A stretch of 64,000 nt of DNA from NCBI GenBank assembly GCA_936911875.1, contig CAKZGB010000011.1, positions 1-64,000 of the forward strand, read 5' to 3'. The stretch is from an uncultured Lysobacteraceae bacterium (lineage in GTDB: Bacteria; Pseudomonadota; Gammaproteobacteria; Xanthomonadales; Xanthomonadaceae). A program made the translations under genes and the position numbers. The notes below the pieces were generated by a model. That model had not been told where the DNA came from. It saw nothing but the letters and a program-made list of their open reading frames with translations, and ran no database searches. This document shows positions 51,121 through 58,964 of the stretch, piece by piece; the first letter of the stretch is position 1, and each line of letters starts with the position of its first letter.

Positions 51121-53763
51121 TCAGCTCAAATTCTTCAGCCTGTAGAGCGCTTCGAGAGCCTGCTTGGGCGTCAGCTCGTCCGGATCCAGACTGCGCATGG
51201 CCTTGCGCAACGCATCTTCGGCTTCAAACAGGCCGAACTGGCGCGGGGCATCGAGCTGCATCGGTGTCAGCGGCGTGGTCGGTGCGGGAGCCGATTCAAG
51301 TTCTGCCAGACGACCGCGCGCGGCGACCAACACTGTCTTGGGCAAACCCGCTAAGGCTGCAACTTGCAATCCGTACGAGCGCGAAGCCGGGCCTTCCTTG
51401 ACGGCATGCATAAACACCAAGCCGTCGCCATGTTCGACGGCATCCAAGTGCACGTTGGCGACGCCGGGAACATCATTGGCCAACACCGTCAGCTCAAAGT
51501 AGTGCGTTGCGAATAGCGTGTACGCGCGATTGTGTTGCGCCAGATGCAATGCGCTCGCCTCGGCCAGTGCCAGGCCATCGTACGTTGAAGTGCCGCGACC
51601 GATCTCATCCATCAGCACTAGCGACTGATCCGTAGCGTGATGCAGGATGTATGCGGTCTCCGACATTTCCACCATAAAGGTGGATTGGCCTTTGGCCAAG
51701 TCATCGCCGGCGCCGATGCGAGTCAGGATCCGATCGATCGGTCCGATGATGGCTTGCGTGGCCGGCACAAAACTGCCGATATGCGCGAGCAGCACAATCA
51801 GCGCGTTCTGCCGCATGTAGGTGGATTTACCGCCCATGTTCGGACCGGTGATGATCAGCAGTCGGCGCTGCGCATGTTCCTCGTCGTCGCCTAAGATCAG
51901 ATCGTTCGGCTCGAAGGGTTCGTCGCGCACGGCCTCGACCACCGGGTGACGGCCCGCCACAATCTGCAGTCCTGGCTCGGAACGCAATTGCGCGGCACGC
52001 CAGTCATTGGCTTCGGCAACGGTGGCAAACGTCGCCAGCACATCGAGCTCCGCCAACGCCAATGCACACTCACGCAATGCATCCAGCTCCACTTGCAGTC
52101 GGTCGAGCAGCTCTTCGTACAGAAACTTTTCGCGACTCAGGGCCCGCTCACGTGCGGAGAGGACCTTGTCTTCGAACGATTTCAGTTCCTCGGTGATGTA
52201 ACGCTCGGCATTGGCCAGCGTCTGACGTCGCGTGTAATGCACGGGAATCGTTGCACCGACCGCCTGTGCCTTGGTGATCTCGATGTAGTAACCATGAACG
52301 CGGTTGTAGCCGACTTTCAGACCGGCAATACCGGACTGCTCGCGTTCGCGTGCCTCGAGATCGACCAGGAACTGATCGGCATTTTGCGACAGCATCTTGA
52401 GCTCGTCGAGCTCTGCATCAAATCCCTCAGCGAAGACGCCCCCATCGCGGACCGTCAACGGGGCGATCGCCACCAGGGCTGTCTGTAAATGTGCAGCGAG
52501 TTCGGCGTGCTGACCATTAAGCGGTGCGCGCAATGTTTGCAGGCGCGGTGAATCGATTCCCTGCAAGGCCTTGGCCAAATCGGGTAGCGTATGCAAGGCA
52601 TCGCGCAGGGTGGTGAGATCTTTCGGACGTGCGCTACGCAAAGCAATACGCGACAGGATGCGTTCGACATCGCCCAGGCCACTCAACGGCGTGCGCACCG
52701 AGTCCAGTGCCGAGCCATCGAGCAAGGCTTGAACAGCTTGTGTGCGTAGCCGCACTGTTGACTGATCACGCAACGGCCGATGCAACCAGCGACGCAACAT
52801 GCGGGCACCCATGGGCGAGCGCGTGCGATCGAGAATGCCGAGCAGGGTGTGGCGCACTTCGCCATCGGCGCGTGTGTCCAACTCCAGATGACGCCGCGTA
52901 GCCGCATTCATGGCGATGGCATCGTCACCGGTTTCGACCACGATGGAACGCAGATGCGGCAGACTTTGTTTTTGCGTTTCCTGCAGATACGCCAGCAGGC
53001 CTGCCGCGGCACCGATCGCCAACGGTTTGTCCTGCAAGCCAAACGGCTGCAAATCGTGCAGGCCAAAGAAGCGTTCAATTTGGGCGCGACCGCTATCGCT
53101 ATCAAAAAGCCACGGTGCGCGCAGACGTGCACCGCGGATTGCGGTCAACCATTCGGGCCAATCGCCGTCATCCGGAATCAGAACTTCGGCCGGTTGCAGT
53201 CGTGCCAGCTCGGTTTCGAGTTGATCCGTTCCCGCGACTTCGGCGGCGAGAAATCGTCCGGCCGACAATTCGGCCCATGCCAAACCGTAGCCGTGCTTGC
53301 CGCGCGATACTGCCAGCAGCAGGTTGTCGCGACGGTCGGGCAGCAGGGCTTCGTCAGTGACGGTGCCGGGCGTCACGATCCTTACCACTTTGCGCTCGAC
53401 GAGACCTTTCGATTGCGCGGGATCGCCGATCTGTTCGCAGATCGCGACCGATTCACCGAGGGCCACCAGACGCGCGAGATAGCCTTCGGCAGCGTGGTAA
53501 GGTACGCCGGCCATCGGGATCGGTGCACCGGCGCTACTGCCACGCTGCGTCAGCGTAATGTCGAGGAGTTTGGCCGCCTTGCGCGCATCGTCATAGAACA
53601 ACTCGTAGAAGTCGCCCATGCGGAAAAACACCAGCACATCCGGGAGTTCCGCCTTGGCCGCAAAGAACTGTTTCATGAGCGGCGTATGCTCCGGCGTCGC
53701 GCTGCCCGCTTTGCTGCGGGGCGAAGTGCTGTCGGTGGGCGTGGTGGGTTCGGATTCTTGCAT
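51121..53763 (-). CDS. mutS: DNA mismatch repair protein MutS
   Basis: An 880-aa protein, E. coli-sized plus a Ser/Thr/Pro-rich N-terminus. The mismatch motif Phe52-Tyr-Glu54 is in MGDFYELF. Walker A is TGPNMGGKST, followed by YMRQNALIVLLAHIGSFVPA and LMDEIGRGTSTYDGLALA (Walker B and signature). It recognises mismatches and recruits MutL. It stands alone; no LexA box is visible before it. Confidence 0.98.
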   Translation of the reverse strand: MQESEPTTPTDSTSPRSKAGSATPEHTPLMKQFFAAKAELPDVLVFFRMGDFYELFYDDARKAAKLLDITLTQRGSSAGAPIPMAGVPYHAAEGYLARLVALGESVAICEQIGDPAQSKGLVERKVVRIVTPGTVTDEALLPDRRDNLLLAVSRGKHGYGLAWAELSAGRFLAAEVAGTDQLETELARLQPAEVLIPDDGDWPEWLTAIRGARLRAPWLFDSDSGRAQIERFFGLHDLQPFGLQDKPLAIGAAAGLLAYLQETQKQSLPHLRSIVVETGDDAIAMNAATRRHLELDTRADGEVRHTLLGILDRTRSPMGARMLRRWLHRPLRDQSTVRLRTQAVQALLDGSALDSVRTPLSGLGDVERILSRIALRSARPKDLTTLRDALHTLPDLAKALQGIDSPRLQTLRAPLNGQHAELAAHLQTALVAIAPLTVRDGGVFAEGFDAELDELKMLSQNADQFLVDLEAREREQSGIAGLKVGYNRVHGYYIEITKAQAVGATIPVHYTRRQTLANAERYITEELKSFEDKVLSARERALSREKFLYEELLDRLQVELDALRECALALAELDVLATFATVAEANDWRAAQLRSEPGLQIVAGRHPVVEAVRDEPFEPNDLILGDDEEHAQRRLLIITGPNMGGKSTYMRQNALIVLLAHIGSFVPATQAIIGPIDRILTRIGAGDDLAKGQSTFMVEMSETAYILHHATDQSLVLMDEIGRGTSTYDGLALAEASALHLAQHNRAYTLFATHYFELTVLANDVPGVANVHLDAVEHGDGLVFMHAVKEGPASRSYGLQVAALAGLPKTVLVAARGRLAELESAPAPTTPLTPMQLDAPRQFGLFEAEDALRKAMRSLDPDELTPKQALEALYRLKNLS

Positions 53764-54105
53764 TGGGGACTCAAAAACGGCGGGATCGCCGGCCGACAGG
53801 CGGCGGCGAACGGAACCCTGCCAGTATCGCCTGACTGGCGCTTTCCGTCGAGATTCCGGCGCGTAAGAATCGACCCGTAAACTGGCAACTATCTGCGTCG
53901 GTTTGCTCGGGATCTGAACGCCGGCTGATTGGGCATCGCACTGATGAATTGCAGAAAAGCCCTTGTTTTAAGGCGTTTCCGTAATGTTGTAAAGCGAACG
54001 TATACGTTCGCCGGCCTGTTTTGAACAATTCTTTACAGGGCAGGGGGAGACACTGGCGCTGCCTTCGGGCAATTCGAAATAAAACCACCGAACAGGAGAA
54101 TCCAC
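53764..54105. other. 342-bp intergenic region between divergent mutS and the 110-aa protein gene
   Basis: No ORF here looks real on either strand. It holds an 18-bp perfect palindrome (53994-54011) and an AGGAG ribosome site for the gene at 54106. I could not identify convincing promoters. It is the longest gene-free stretch in the window. Confidence 0.7.
53994..54011. promoter_or_regulatory. Perfect 18-bp palindrome, candidate operator
   Basis: GCGAACGTATACGTTCGC is its own reverse complement. It lies 94 bp before the ATG at 54106 and 230 bp upstream of the mutS start. The size and GAAC-N6-GTTC form resemble TetR-type operators. It is not the GAAC-N4-GTTC box of Gram-positive LexA. Confidence 0.55.
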
Positions 54106-54438
54106 ATGAATCAGCGTCTCGAAGAAGCCCGCGCTAACGCCAGCATCCCTTACGATCGCTATCAGCAGGAGTTCCAGCAATCGTACGAAAAGGCCCCGTA
54201 TTATCGCGATGGCCAAACCTGGCAAGACTATGAGCCGGCTTATAAGTACGGTTACGACCAGTATGCTTCGGCGACCGGTCGCAAGTGGGAAGAAGTAAAG
54301 AGCGAACTGGAACAGGGTTGGGACAAGGCCAAGGGTGAAAGCCGCATGGCCTGGGAACAAGCCAAGGACGCAGTGCGCGCCGGTTGGGATCGCCTCGAAG
54401 CCGCGTTGCCGGGCGATGCCGATAACGACGGCCGCTAA
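54106..54438 (+). CDS. Small hydrophilic acidic protein of unknown function
   Basis: A 110-aa protein with no signal peptide or membrane helix, rich in Tyr, Trp, Glu, Asp and Lys. The segment QDYEPAYKYGYDQYASATGRKWEEVKSELEQGWDKAK resembles repeats in stress-type proteins of proteobacteria (DYEPAYRYGY...W..VE..L...W), and a second half-copy (ESRMAWEQAKDAVRAGWDRLE) follows. A good AGGAG ribosome site and a terminator support that it is real. A stress role is inferred only from this resemblance. Confidence 0.75.
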   Translation: MNQRLEEARANASIPYDRYQQEFQQSYEKAPYYRDGQTWQDYEPAYKYGYDQYASATGRKWEEVKSELEQGWDKAKGESRMAWEQAKDAVRAGWDRLEAALPGDADNDGR

Positions 54439-54468
54439 GCACTAACGCGTCATCTGTTGCTCGAACAG

Positions 54469-54494
54469 GCCCCGGCACTCGCCGGGGCTTTCTT
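54469..54494 (+). terminator. Terminator after the hydrophilic protein gene
   Basis: GCCCCGGC (54469-54476) pairs with GCCGGGGC (54481-54488), loop ACTC, followed by TTTCTT. Confidence 0.85.
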
Positions 54495-54644
54495 ATGCTG
54501 ATGTGCGAGTTGCAAGCGTGTATGGCAACTCCGTCGCCAGCCCGTTGCACAGCGACAATCGTATGCACTCGATGCGTGTCCTTGAAAGGGCGATGCAGAC
54601 TCCCCAGTTCTGTGAGTACTCATTAGCCCGCTTTGGGAACTTAT

Positions 54645-55724
54645 ATGTCCGCTTCAAAACTGTTTGAACCTTACACCCTCGGCGCGATCACCTTGGCCAA
54701 TCGCGTCGTCATGGCACCGCTGACCCGCAACCGCGCAGGCAAGGGCCTGGTCTCCAGCGAATTCGCTGCCGAGTATTACAGCCAGCGCGCCAGTGCCGGT
54801 CTGATCATTGCCGAAGCCTCGCAGATCTCGCAGCAGGGCCAAGGCTATCAGGACACTCCCGGTATCTACACGCAAGCGCAAATCGACGGCTGGCGCGAAG
54901 TCACCGATGCCGTGCACGCCAAGGGCGGCAAGATTTTTCTGCAGCTGTGGCACGTCGGTCGCATCTCGCACAATGATCTGCAACCGGAAGGTGGCGCGCC
55001 GGTCGCGCCTTCGGCCATTCGTGCCCAAGCGAAGACCTACGTCAACAACACGTTTGTCGATGTCTCCGAACCGCGCGCACTCGAACTCGAAGAACTGCCG
55101 GGCATCATCAATGATTTCCGTCAGGCGGCGGCCAATGCCATTGCAGCCGGCTTTGATGGCGTCGAAATTCACGGTGCCAACGGCTATCTGCTGGATCAGT
55201 TTGCAAAGGATGGCGCGAACGTGCGCACCGATGCTTACGGTGGCTCGATTGAAAATCGCGCACGTCTGATGCTTGAAGTGGCCGAAGCTATCGTCAACGA
55301 AATCGGTGCCGAGCGCACGGGTATCCGCATCTCACCCGTCTCGCCGGCCAATGGCGTCACCACCAGCGATCCGCAAGCGCAGTTCAACTACATCGTCGAA
55401 AAGCTGAGCGACTTGAACCTTGTCTATCTGCACGTGGTCGAAGGCGCCACCGGCGGCCCGCGCGATGTCGCACCGTTCGACTTCGACGCGCTGCGCAGCA
55501 AGTTCAAGAACACCTACCTGGCCAATAACGGCTACACGCTGGAGCTCGCCAACGAGCGCCTGGATACGGGCAAGGCAGACCTGATTGCGTTCGGTCGTCC
55601 GTATATCGCCAACCCGGATCTGGTGGAGCGTCTGCGCACGGGCGCCGAGATCGTCAACTTCAACCCGGCCACGCTGTACGGCCAGGGCGCAGAGGGCTAC
55701 ATCGACTACCCGCCGCTGGACTGA
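54645..55724 (+). CDS. Old yellow enzyme, NemA-like alkene reductase
   Basis: A 359-aa FMN-dependent protein from ATG 54645; TTG 54633 is possible. FEPYTLGAITLANRVVMAPLTRNRA, LQLWHVGRISHNDLQ, FDGVEIHGANGYLLDQF and GRPYIANPDLVERL are the OYE signature. It reduces activated C=C bonds or nitro-compounds with NAD(P)H; the natural substrate is unknown. No NemR-type regulator is adjacent. It ends at a terminator. Confidence 0.92.
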   Translation: MSASKLFEPYTLGAITLANRVVMAPLTRNRAGKGLVSSEFAAEYYSQRASAGLIIAEASQISQQGQGYQDTPGIYTQAQIDGWREVTDAVHAKGGKIFLQLWHVGRISHNDLQPEGGAPVAPSAIRAQAKTYVNNTFVDVSEPRALELEELPGIINDFRQAAANAIAAGFDGVEIHGANGYLLDQFAKDGANVRTDAYGGSIENRARLMLEVAEAIVNEIGAERTGIRISPVSPANGVTTSDPQAQFNYIVEKLSDLNLVYLHVVEGATGGPRDVAPFDFDALRSKFKNTYLANNGYTLELANERLDTGKADLIAFGRPYIANPDLVERLRTGAEIVNFNPATLYGQGAEGYIDYPPLD

Positions 55725-55807
55725 TCTCCGCGTTCCGGAACGGTTGCGAGCCCGCAGCCGCTTCGGGCCAACAAAATCAGGCGGATCCATCAGGATCTCG
55801 CAACCCG

Positions 55808-55838
55808 ACACACCCGGCATCCGTCGGGTGTGTTTTTT
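55808..55838 (+). terminator. Terminator after the old yellow enzyme gene
   Basis: ACACACCCG (55808-55816) pairs with CGGGTGTGT (55825-55833) around an 8-nt loop, then six Ts. Confidence 0.92.
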
Positions 55839-55856
55839 ATCCGGCGCACGTACGAA

Positions 55857-55877
55857 ATGATATAAAAGTGATATCAT
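55857..55877. promoter_or_regulatory. Inverted TGATAT repeat, candidate operator of the SPFH/RHH pair
   Basis: ATGATAT (55857-55863) and ATATCAT (55871-55877) form an inverted repeat with a 7-nt centre. The right half contains the perfect palindrome TGATATCA (55869-55876), and flanking GAA and TTC extend the symmetry loosely. It lies 37 bp before the SPFH start, where a promoter is expected, and the second gene of the pair encodes a ribbon-helix-helix protein that could bind it. Confidence 0.5.
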
Positions 55878-55913
55878 CATTTCATACCCCCCTTTTTGAA
55901 AGGAGCGCTGCAA

Positions 55914-56825
55914 ATGGAATCGACAGAACGCAACACTCGCCTGGTGTTCAACCATGAGAAACCGGCCCGGACCTACAGCGGCTACATTCTGCTGCTCGTG
56001 CTGTTAGCAGTGGCGGCCGCCAGTATCTACGGCATCATCGGACTGTCGCAGTTCGAGGGCGAGCCTTCATTCGGAGAAGTGCTGGTGCGCATCCTCGGGC
56101 CGATCGTGGCGGCCCTGATCGCCAAGGGCTTTTACCTGCTGCAGCCGAACCAGGCCGCCGCGATCCAGCTGTTTGGTGCGTACCAAGGTACCGACCGCAA
56201 TACGGGCCTGCGTTGGACCTGGCCGTGGCTGTCCAAGCGCAAGATTTCGGTGCGGATCCACAACGTGACCTCCGAACGACTCAAGGTCAACGACAAGCGC
56301 GGTAACCCGGTCGAAATCGCGGCCAACGTGGTCTGGCGCGTCGACGACACGGCCCAGGCGCTGTTCGACGTCGATGACTACCGCGAGTTCGTCAACATCC
56401 AGATCGAATCGGCCGTCCGCGCCATCGGCTCGAAATATCCCTACGATGATTTCGACCACGACGAGCTGACCCTGCGCGGCGACGGCGATCACGTCGCCAA
56501 CGAAATGGCTGCCGAATTGCAAGAGCGCGTGCGTGCTGCCGGTGTGGTGATCGACGAAACCCGTCTGACCCACTTGGCCTATGCACAGGAAATCGCCGGT
56601 GCGATGCTGCGTCGACAACAGGCTCAAGCCGTGGTCGCCGCTCGCCACACCCTGGTCGAGGGCGCCGTCGGCATGGTCGAAATGGCCCTGGAACAGCTCT
56701 CCGCCAAGAACGTTGTCGAGCTCGATGACGAGCGCCGCGCCGCCATGGTCTCCAACCTGATGGTAGTGCTGTGCGGCGAGCGCGACACGCAGCCGATCGT
56801 CAACGCCGGTTCGCTGTACCAGTAA
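55914..56825 (+). CDS. SPFH-domain membrane protein
   Basis: A 303-aa protein from ATG 55914, with AAAGGAG 8 nt upstream. Two hydrophobic segments (about 18-40 and 52-72) precede an SPFH/band 7 domain (about 75-270): IRIHNVTSERLKVNDKRGNPVEIAANVVWRV, then a coiled C-terminal part ERVRAAGVVIDETRLTHLAYAQEIAGAML. Such proteins form membrane-anchored cages or microdomains. It is followed 19 bp later by a ribbon-helix-helix gene. The specific role is unknown. Confidence 0.88.
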   Translation: MESTERNTRLVFNHEKPARTYSGYILLLVLLAVAAASIYGIIGLSQFEGEPSFGEVLVRILGPIVAALIAKGFYLLQPNQAAAIQLFGAYQGTDRNTGLRWTWPWLSKRKISVRIHNVTSERLKVNDKRGNPVEIAANVVWRVDDTAQALFDVDDYREFVNIQIESAVRAIGSKYPYDDFDHDELTLRGDGDHVANEMAAELQERVRAAGVVIDETRLTHLAYAQEIAGAMLRRQQAQAVVAARHTLVEGAVGMVEMALEQLSAKNVVELDDERRAAMVSNLMVVLCGERDTQPIVNAGSLYQ

Positions 56826-56844
56826 CGGCCGGCTCGAGACGACT

Positions 56845-57063
56845 GTGTCTGCCGTGAACGACAGCGCGCGCAAAGCGTTTGCCCTGCGCTTAGATCCGTC
56901 CTTGCATGCGGCGCTGGAGCGCAGCGCCGCGACGGATCTGCGCAGCGTCAACGCCCAGATCGAGGTCCTCCTCCGTGAGGCCCTCGAGCGCCGCGGCGTC
57001 AAGCTCGCGCCCCCGCTCACCCTCAAACGCGGCCGCAAAAAAAATGGGGACGGAGGGAATTAA
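56845..57063 (+). CDS. Arc-like ribbon-helix-helix DNA-binding protein
   Basis: A 72-aa protein from GTG 56845; GTG 56854 is possible. KAFALRLDPSLHAALERSAATDLRSVNAQIEVLLREALERRG is a complete ribbon-helix-helix domain (beta strand ALRLD, helix A, SVNAQIE turn, helix B), followed by a basic tail KRGRKKN. It is probably a transcription factor acting on its own operon with the SPFH gene. A toxin-antitoxin role is not supported, as no toxin is present. Confidence 0.82.
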   Translation: MSAVNDSARKAFALRLDPSLHAALERSAATDLRSVNAQIEVLLREALERRGVKLAPPLTLKRGRKKNGDGGN

Positions 57064-57473
57064 TTCCCCTTAACATCTCCAACGATCCGATCGCCGTTCT
57101 CCTTGAAAAACGGCTCGGTCAGCGGCGGCAGAATCTCCAGCGCGGTCTCAATCGGGCGGCACCAGCGCACGCCGCGCTCGGTTACCAGCACCGGTCGCTC
57201 CAGCAGCACCGGATGCTGTTGCACCGCGGCCAGTAACTGATCATCACTGAGCGAAGGATCGTCCAACCCCAGCTCGCTATACGCCGCTTCTTTGCGCCGC
57301 AGCACATCCCGCACCTGCAAACCCGCGCGCGCCACCAGATCTTTGAGCGTAGAAGGGTCGGGCACCTCATGAAGGTATTCGATGACGGTCGGCTCTTCGC
57401 CAAGATGACGCACGAGCGCCAGCGTATTTCGCGACGTGCTGCATTTGGGATTGTGATAAATCGTGACGCTCAT
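57060..57473 (-). CDS. arsC: Arsenate reductase, glutaredoxin type (ArsC)
   Basis: A 137-aa protein from ATG 57473; the open frame upstream crosses the pncC promoter. It begins TIYHNPKCSTSRNTLALV with the catalytic Cys. LLERPVLVTERGVRWCRP matches the RPI/RPxV substrate loop. Real ArsC and the related unknown-function YfgD group are hard to tell apart. No ars operon or ArsR is adjacent. It is convergent with the RHH gene (4-nt overlap). Confidence 0.88.
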   Translation of the reverse strand: MSVTIYHNPKCSTSRNTLALVRHLGEEPTVIEYLHEVPDPSTLKDLVARAGLQVRDVLRRKEAAYSELGLDDPSLSDDQLLAAVQQHPVLLERPVLVTERGVRWCRPIETALEILPPLTEPFFKENGDRIVGDVKGN

Positions 57474-57503
57474 GGGACGCTCGTGGACAGCCAAAGGAAC
57501 CGC

Positions 57504-57512
57504 TATAGTGTA
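57504..57512. promoter_or_regulatory. Shared -10 boxes of divergent pncC and arsC
   Basis: The sequence around GCTATAGTGTAGC reads TATAGT on the plus strand (57504-57509, 6 nt before pncC ATG) and TACACT on the minus strand (57512-57507), so overlapping -10 boxes face away from each other. The arsC leader would be about 26 nt; the pncC mRNA would be leaderless. Confidence 0.45.
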
Positions 57513-57515
57513 GCG

Positions 57516-58025
57516 ATGACCATGCCGACACCGCCTTCTGACGAAGAGCTCCAAACCCTGTCGCGCCAAATCGGCGAGCTCGCGCGGGCTAGACACCACA
57601 TGCTGGTGACGGCCGAAAGCTGCACCGCCGGCTGGATTGCTAAGTGTCTGACCGATGTCGCGGGTTCCTCGGCCTGGTTCGAGTCGGGCGTCGCGGTCTA
57701 TTCGTACGAGGCCAAACAGGCGCTGCTCGGCGTACGTCCCGAGACCTTAGAGGCCCACGGCGCCGTCTCGCGTGAAACGGTCATGGAGATGGTCTCCGGC
57801 GCGATTTCGCGTAGCGGGGGCACCTTGGCCGTTGCGGTGACCGGGATTGCCGGGCCGGGTGGGGGCACTCCGGACAAGCCCGTTGGCACCGTCTGGATCG
57901 CCTGGAAATCCCGCGGCAGCTACACCACAGCCGAGATTTTCCATTTCGAAGGCGATCGTGACGCCGTTCGTCGACAGGCTGTAGGCCAGGCTCTGCGCGG
58001 CCTGCACCGCCTTCTGTCGGCCTGA
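57516..58025 (+). CDS. pncC: Nicotinamide-nucleotide amidase (CinA C-terminal family)
   Basis: A 169-aa protein from ATG 57516; ATG 57522 is also possible. VTAESCTAGWIAKCLTDVAGSSAWFESGVAVYSYEAK, AVTGIAGPGGGTPDKPVGTVWIAW and the final helix are the CinA/PncC signature. It hydrolyses NMN to nicotinate mononucleotide in pyridine nucleotide recycling. Placement just before lexA-recA matches many gammaproteobacteria, where cinA/pncC precedes recA. Confidence 0.95.
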   Translation: MTMPTPPSDEELQTLSRQIGELARARHHMLVTAESCTAGWIAKCLTDVAGSSAWFESGVAVYSYEAKQALLGVRPETLEAHGAVSRETVMEMVSGAISRSGGTLAVAVTGIAGPGGGTPDKPVGTVWIAWKSRGSYTTAEIFHFEGDRDAVRRQAVGQALRGLHRLLSA

Positions 58026-58048
58026 GAGAAAAATTTTTCAAAAGAGGC

Positions 58049-58077
58049 TTGCGTTAGTCAAAAGTTAGTAGTATTAC
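58049..58077 (+). promoter_or_regulatory. lexA promoter
   Basis: TTGCGT (58049-58054) and TATTAC (58072-58077), spacing 17 bp. The -10 box is buried inside the LexA operator, so bound LexA would block transcription. The start point would be about 58084, 2 nt before the ATG. Confidence 0.6.
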
Positions 58078-58083
58078 TACTAA
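58065..58083. promoter_or_regulatory. LexA operator (SOS box), xanthomonad type
   Basis: TTAGTAGTATTACTACTAA is a perfect palindrome around one central base and matches the TTAGTAGTA-type box of Xanthomonadales LexA. It ends 2 nt before the lexA ATG, giving autoregulation. Confidence 0.92.
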
Positions 58084-58085
58084 CC

Positions 58086-58778
58086 ATGGACACGACCGAA
58101 ACTCAACTGCAGATCCTCGCTCTAGTTGCGGACCGCATCAGTCAAGATGGTCTCCCGCCGAGCCAGGCCGAAATCGCCCAAGCTATGGGCTTTGCCGGCG
58201 TTCGCGCCGCCCAATACCACCTGGAGGCTCTAGAGGCCCAGGGTGCCGTCTATAAGATTCCCGGCAAGGCACGCGGACTGCGCGTGACGTCCACCGGTTT
58301 TGCCATGCTCGGGCGTGACACCAGCGTCGACTCCGATTTCCTTGGCCCGGTGGTTACCACCATTGAACGCAGCCTGGCGGCCCATGGCCTGATGCTGCCG
58401 GTGCTGGGTCGGGTGGCAGCCGGCGTCCCAATCGGCGCCGATGTGCACAGTGACGAGCAACTGCTGTTCGACCGCGTGCTGTTCTCGCTGATGCCGGACT
58501 ATCTGTTGCGCGTCAAAGGCGACTCCATGATTGACGAAGGCATTTTCGACGGCGATCTCATCGGCGTGCATCGCACGGCAGAGGCGCGTAACGGCCAAAT
58601 CGTGATCGCCCGAATCGAAGATGAAATCACGGTCAAGTTACTCAAGCGCACCAAGGACCGGATTTACCTGCTGCCGCGCAACCCGGATTACGAACCCATT
58701 GAGGTACCGGTAGATGCCGACTTCGCCATCGAGGGCTTGTACTGCGGCCTGATCCGTCCCAATGGCCAAGCGGCTTAA
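58086..58778 (+). CDS. lexA: LexA repressor
   Basis: A 230-aa protein; E. coli LexA has 202. The N-terminal winged helix (TQLQILALVADRISQDGLPPSQAEIAQAMGF) differs from E. coli and fits the different operator. It has the self-cleavage site Ala112-Gly113 (VAAGVPIG), Ser147 in GDSM and Lys184 in ITVKLL. The linker between domains is about 28 residues longer than in E. coli. It represses SOS genes, including itself, until RecA filaments promote cleavage. Confidence 0.98.
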   Translation: MDTTETQLQILALVADRISQDGLPPSQAEIAQAMGFAGVRAAQYHLEALEAQGAVYKIPGKARGLRVTSTGFAMLGRDTSVDSDFLGPVVTTIERSLAAHGLMLPVLGRVAAGVPIGADVHSDEQLLFDRVLFSLMPDYLLRVKGDSMIDEGIFDGDLIGVHRTAEARNGQIVIARIEDEITVKLLKRTKDRIYLLPRNPDYEPIEVPVDADFAIEGLYCGLIRPNGQAA

Positions 58779-58829
58779 TGTTCAGTCGATTTGTTTCCGC
58801 AATTTGCACTTAGATTTGAGAGTATTCGC

Positions 58830-58964
58830 ATGAATCCTTCGTACCGTAATCACCCCCAGCAAGTCCGCTTGAGCAATGTATTGCTTGGCGCCGTCCTAGT
58901 CACTGCCGAGTGGTTTTCCGATCGCGTTCGCAGTGCATGCACGGCACGCTGGATTGCCGACTGA
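58830..58964 (+). CDS. Small ORF (44 aa) between lexA and recA
   Basis: The product begins MNPSYRNHPQQVRLSN and ends SACTARWIAD. It has a short amphipathic/hydrophobic stretch VLLGAVLVTAEWF and a basic, Cys-containing end. A weak GAGAG lies 9 nt before the ATG. No terminator or LexA box lies between lexA and this ORF, so it would be SOS induced by read-through. Pseudomonas has sulA next to lexA, but I see no SulA likeness. I do not recognise it. It could be chance coding. Confidence 0.45.
   Translation: MNPSYRNHPQQVRLSNVLLGAVLVTAEWFSDRVRSACTARWIAD

Noticed and set aside
54625..54644. NemR-type operator before the old yellow enzyme gene
   Set aside because: No TAGACC/GGTCTA-like inverted repeat is present upstream, and no nemR gene is adjacent.
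56845..57063. Toxin-antitoxin antitoxin
   Set aside because: A ribbon-helix-helix protein alone is not enough. Its partner is an SPFH membrane protein, and no toxin-like ORF is adjacent.
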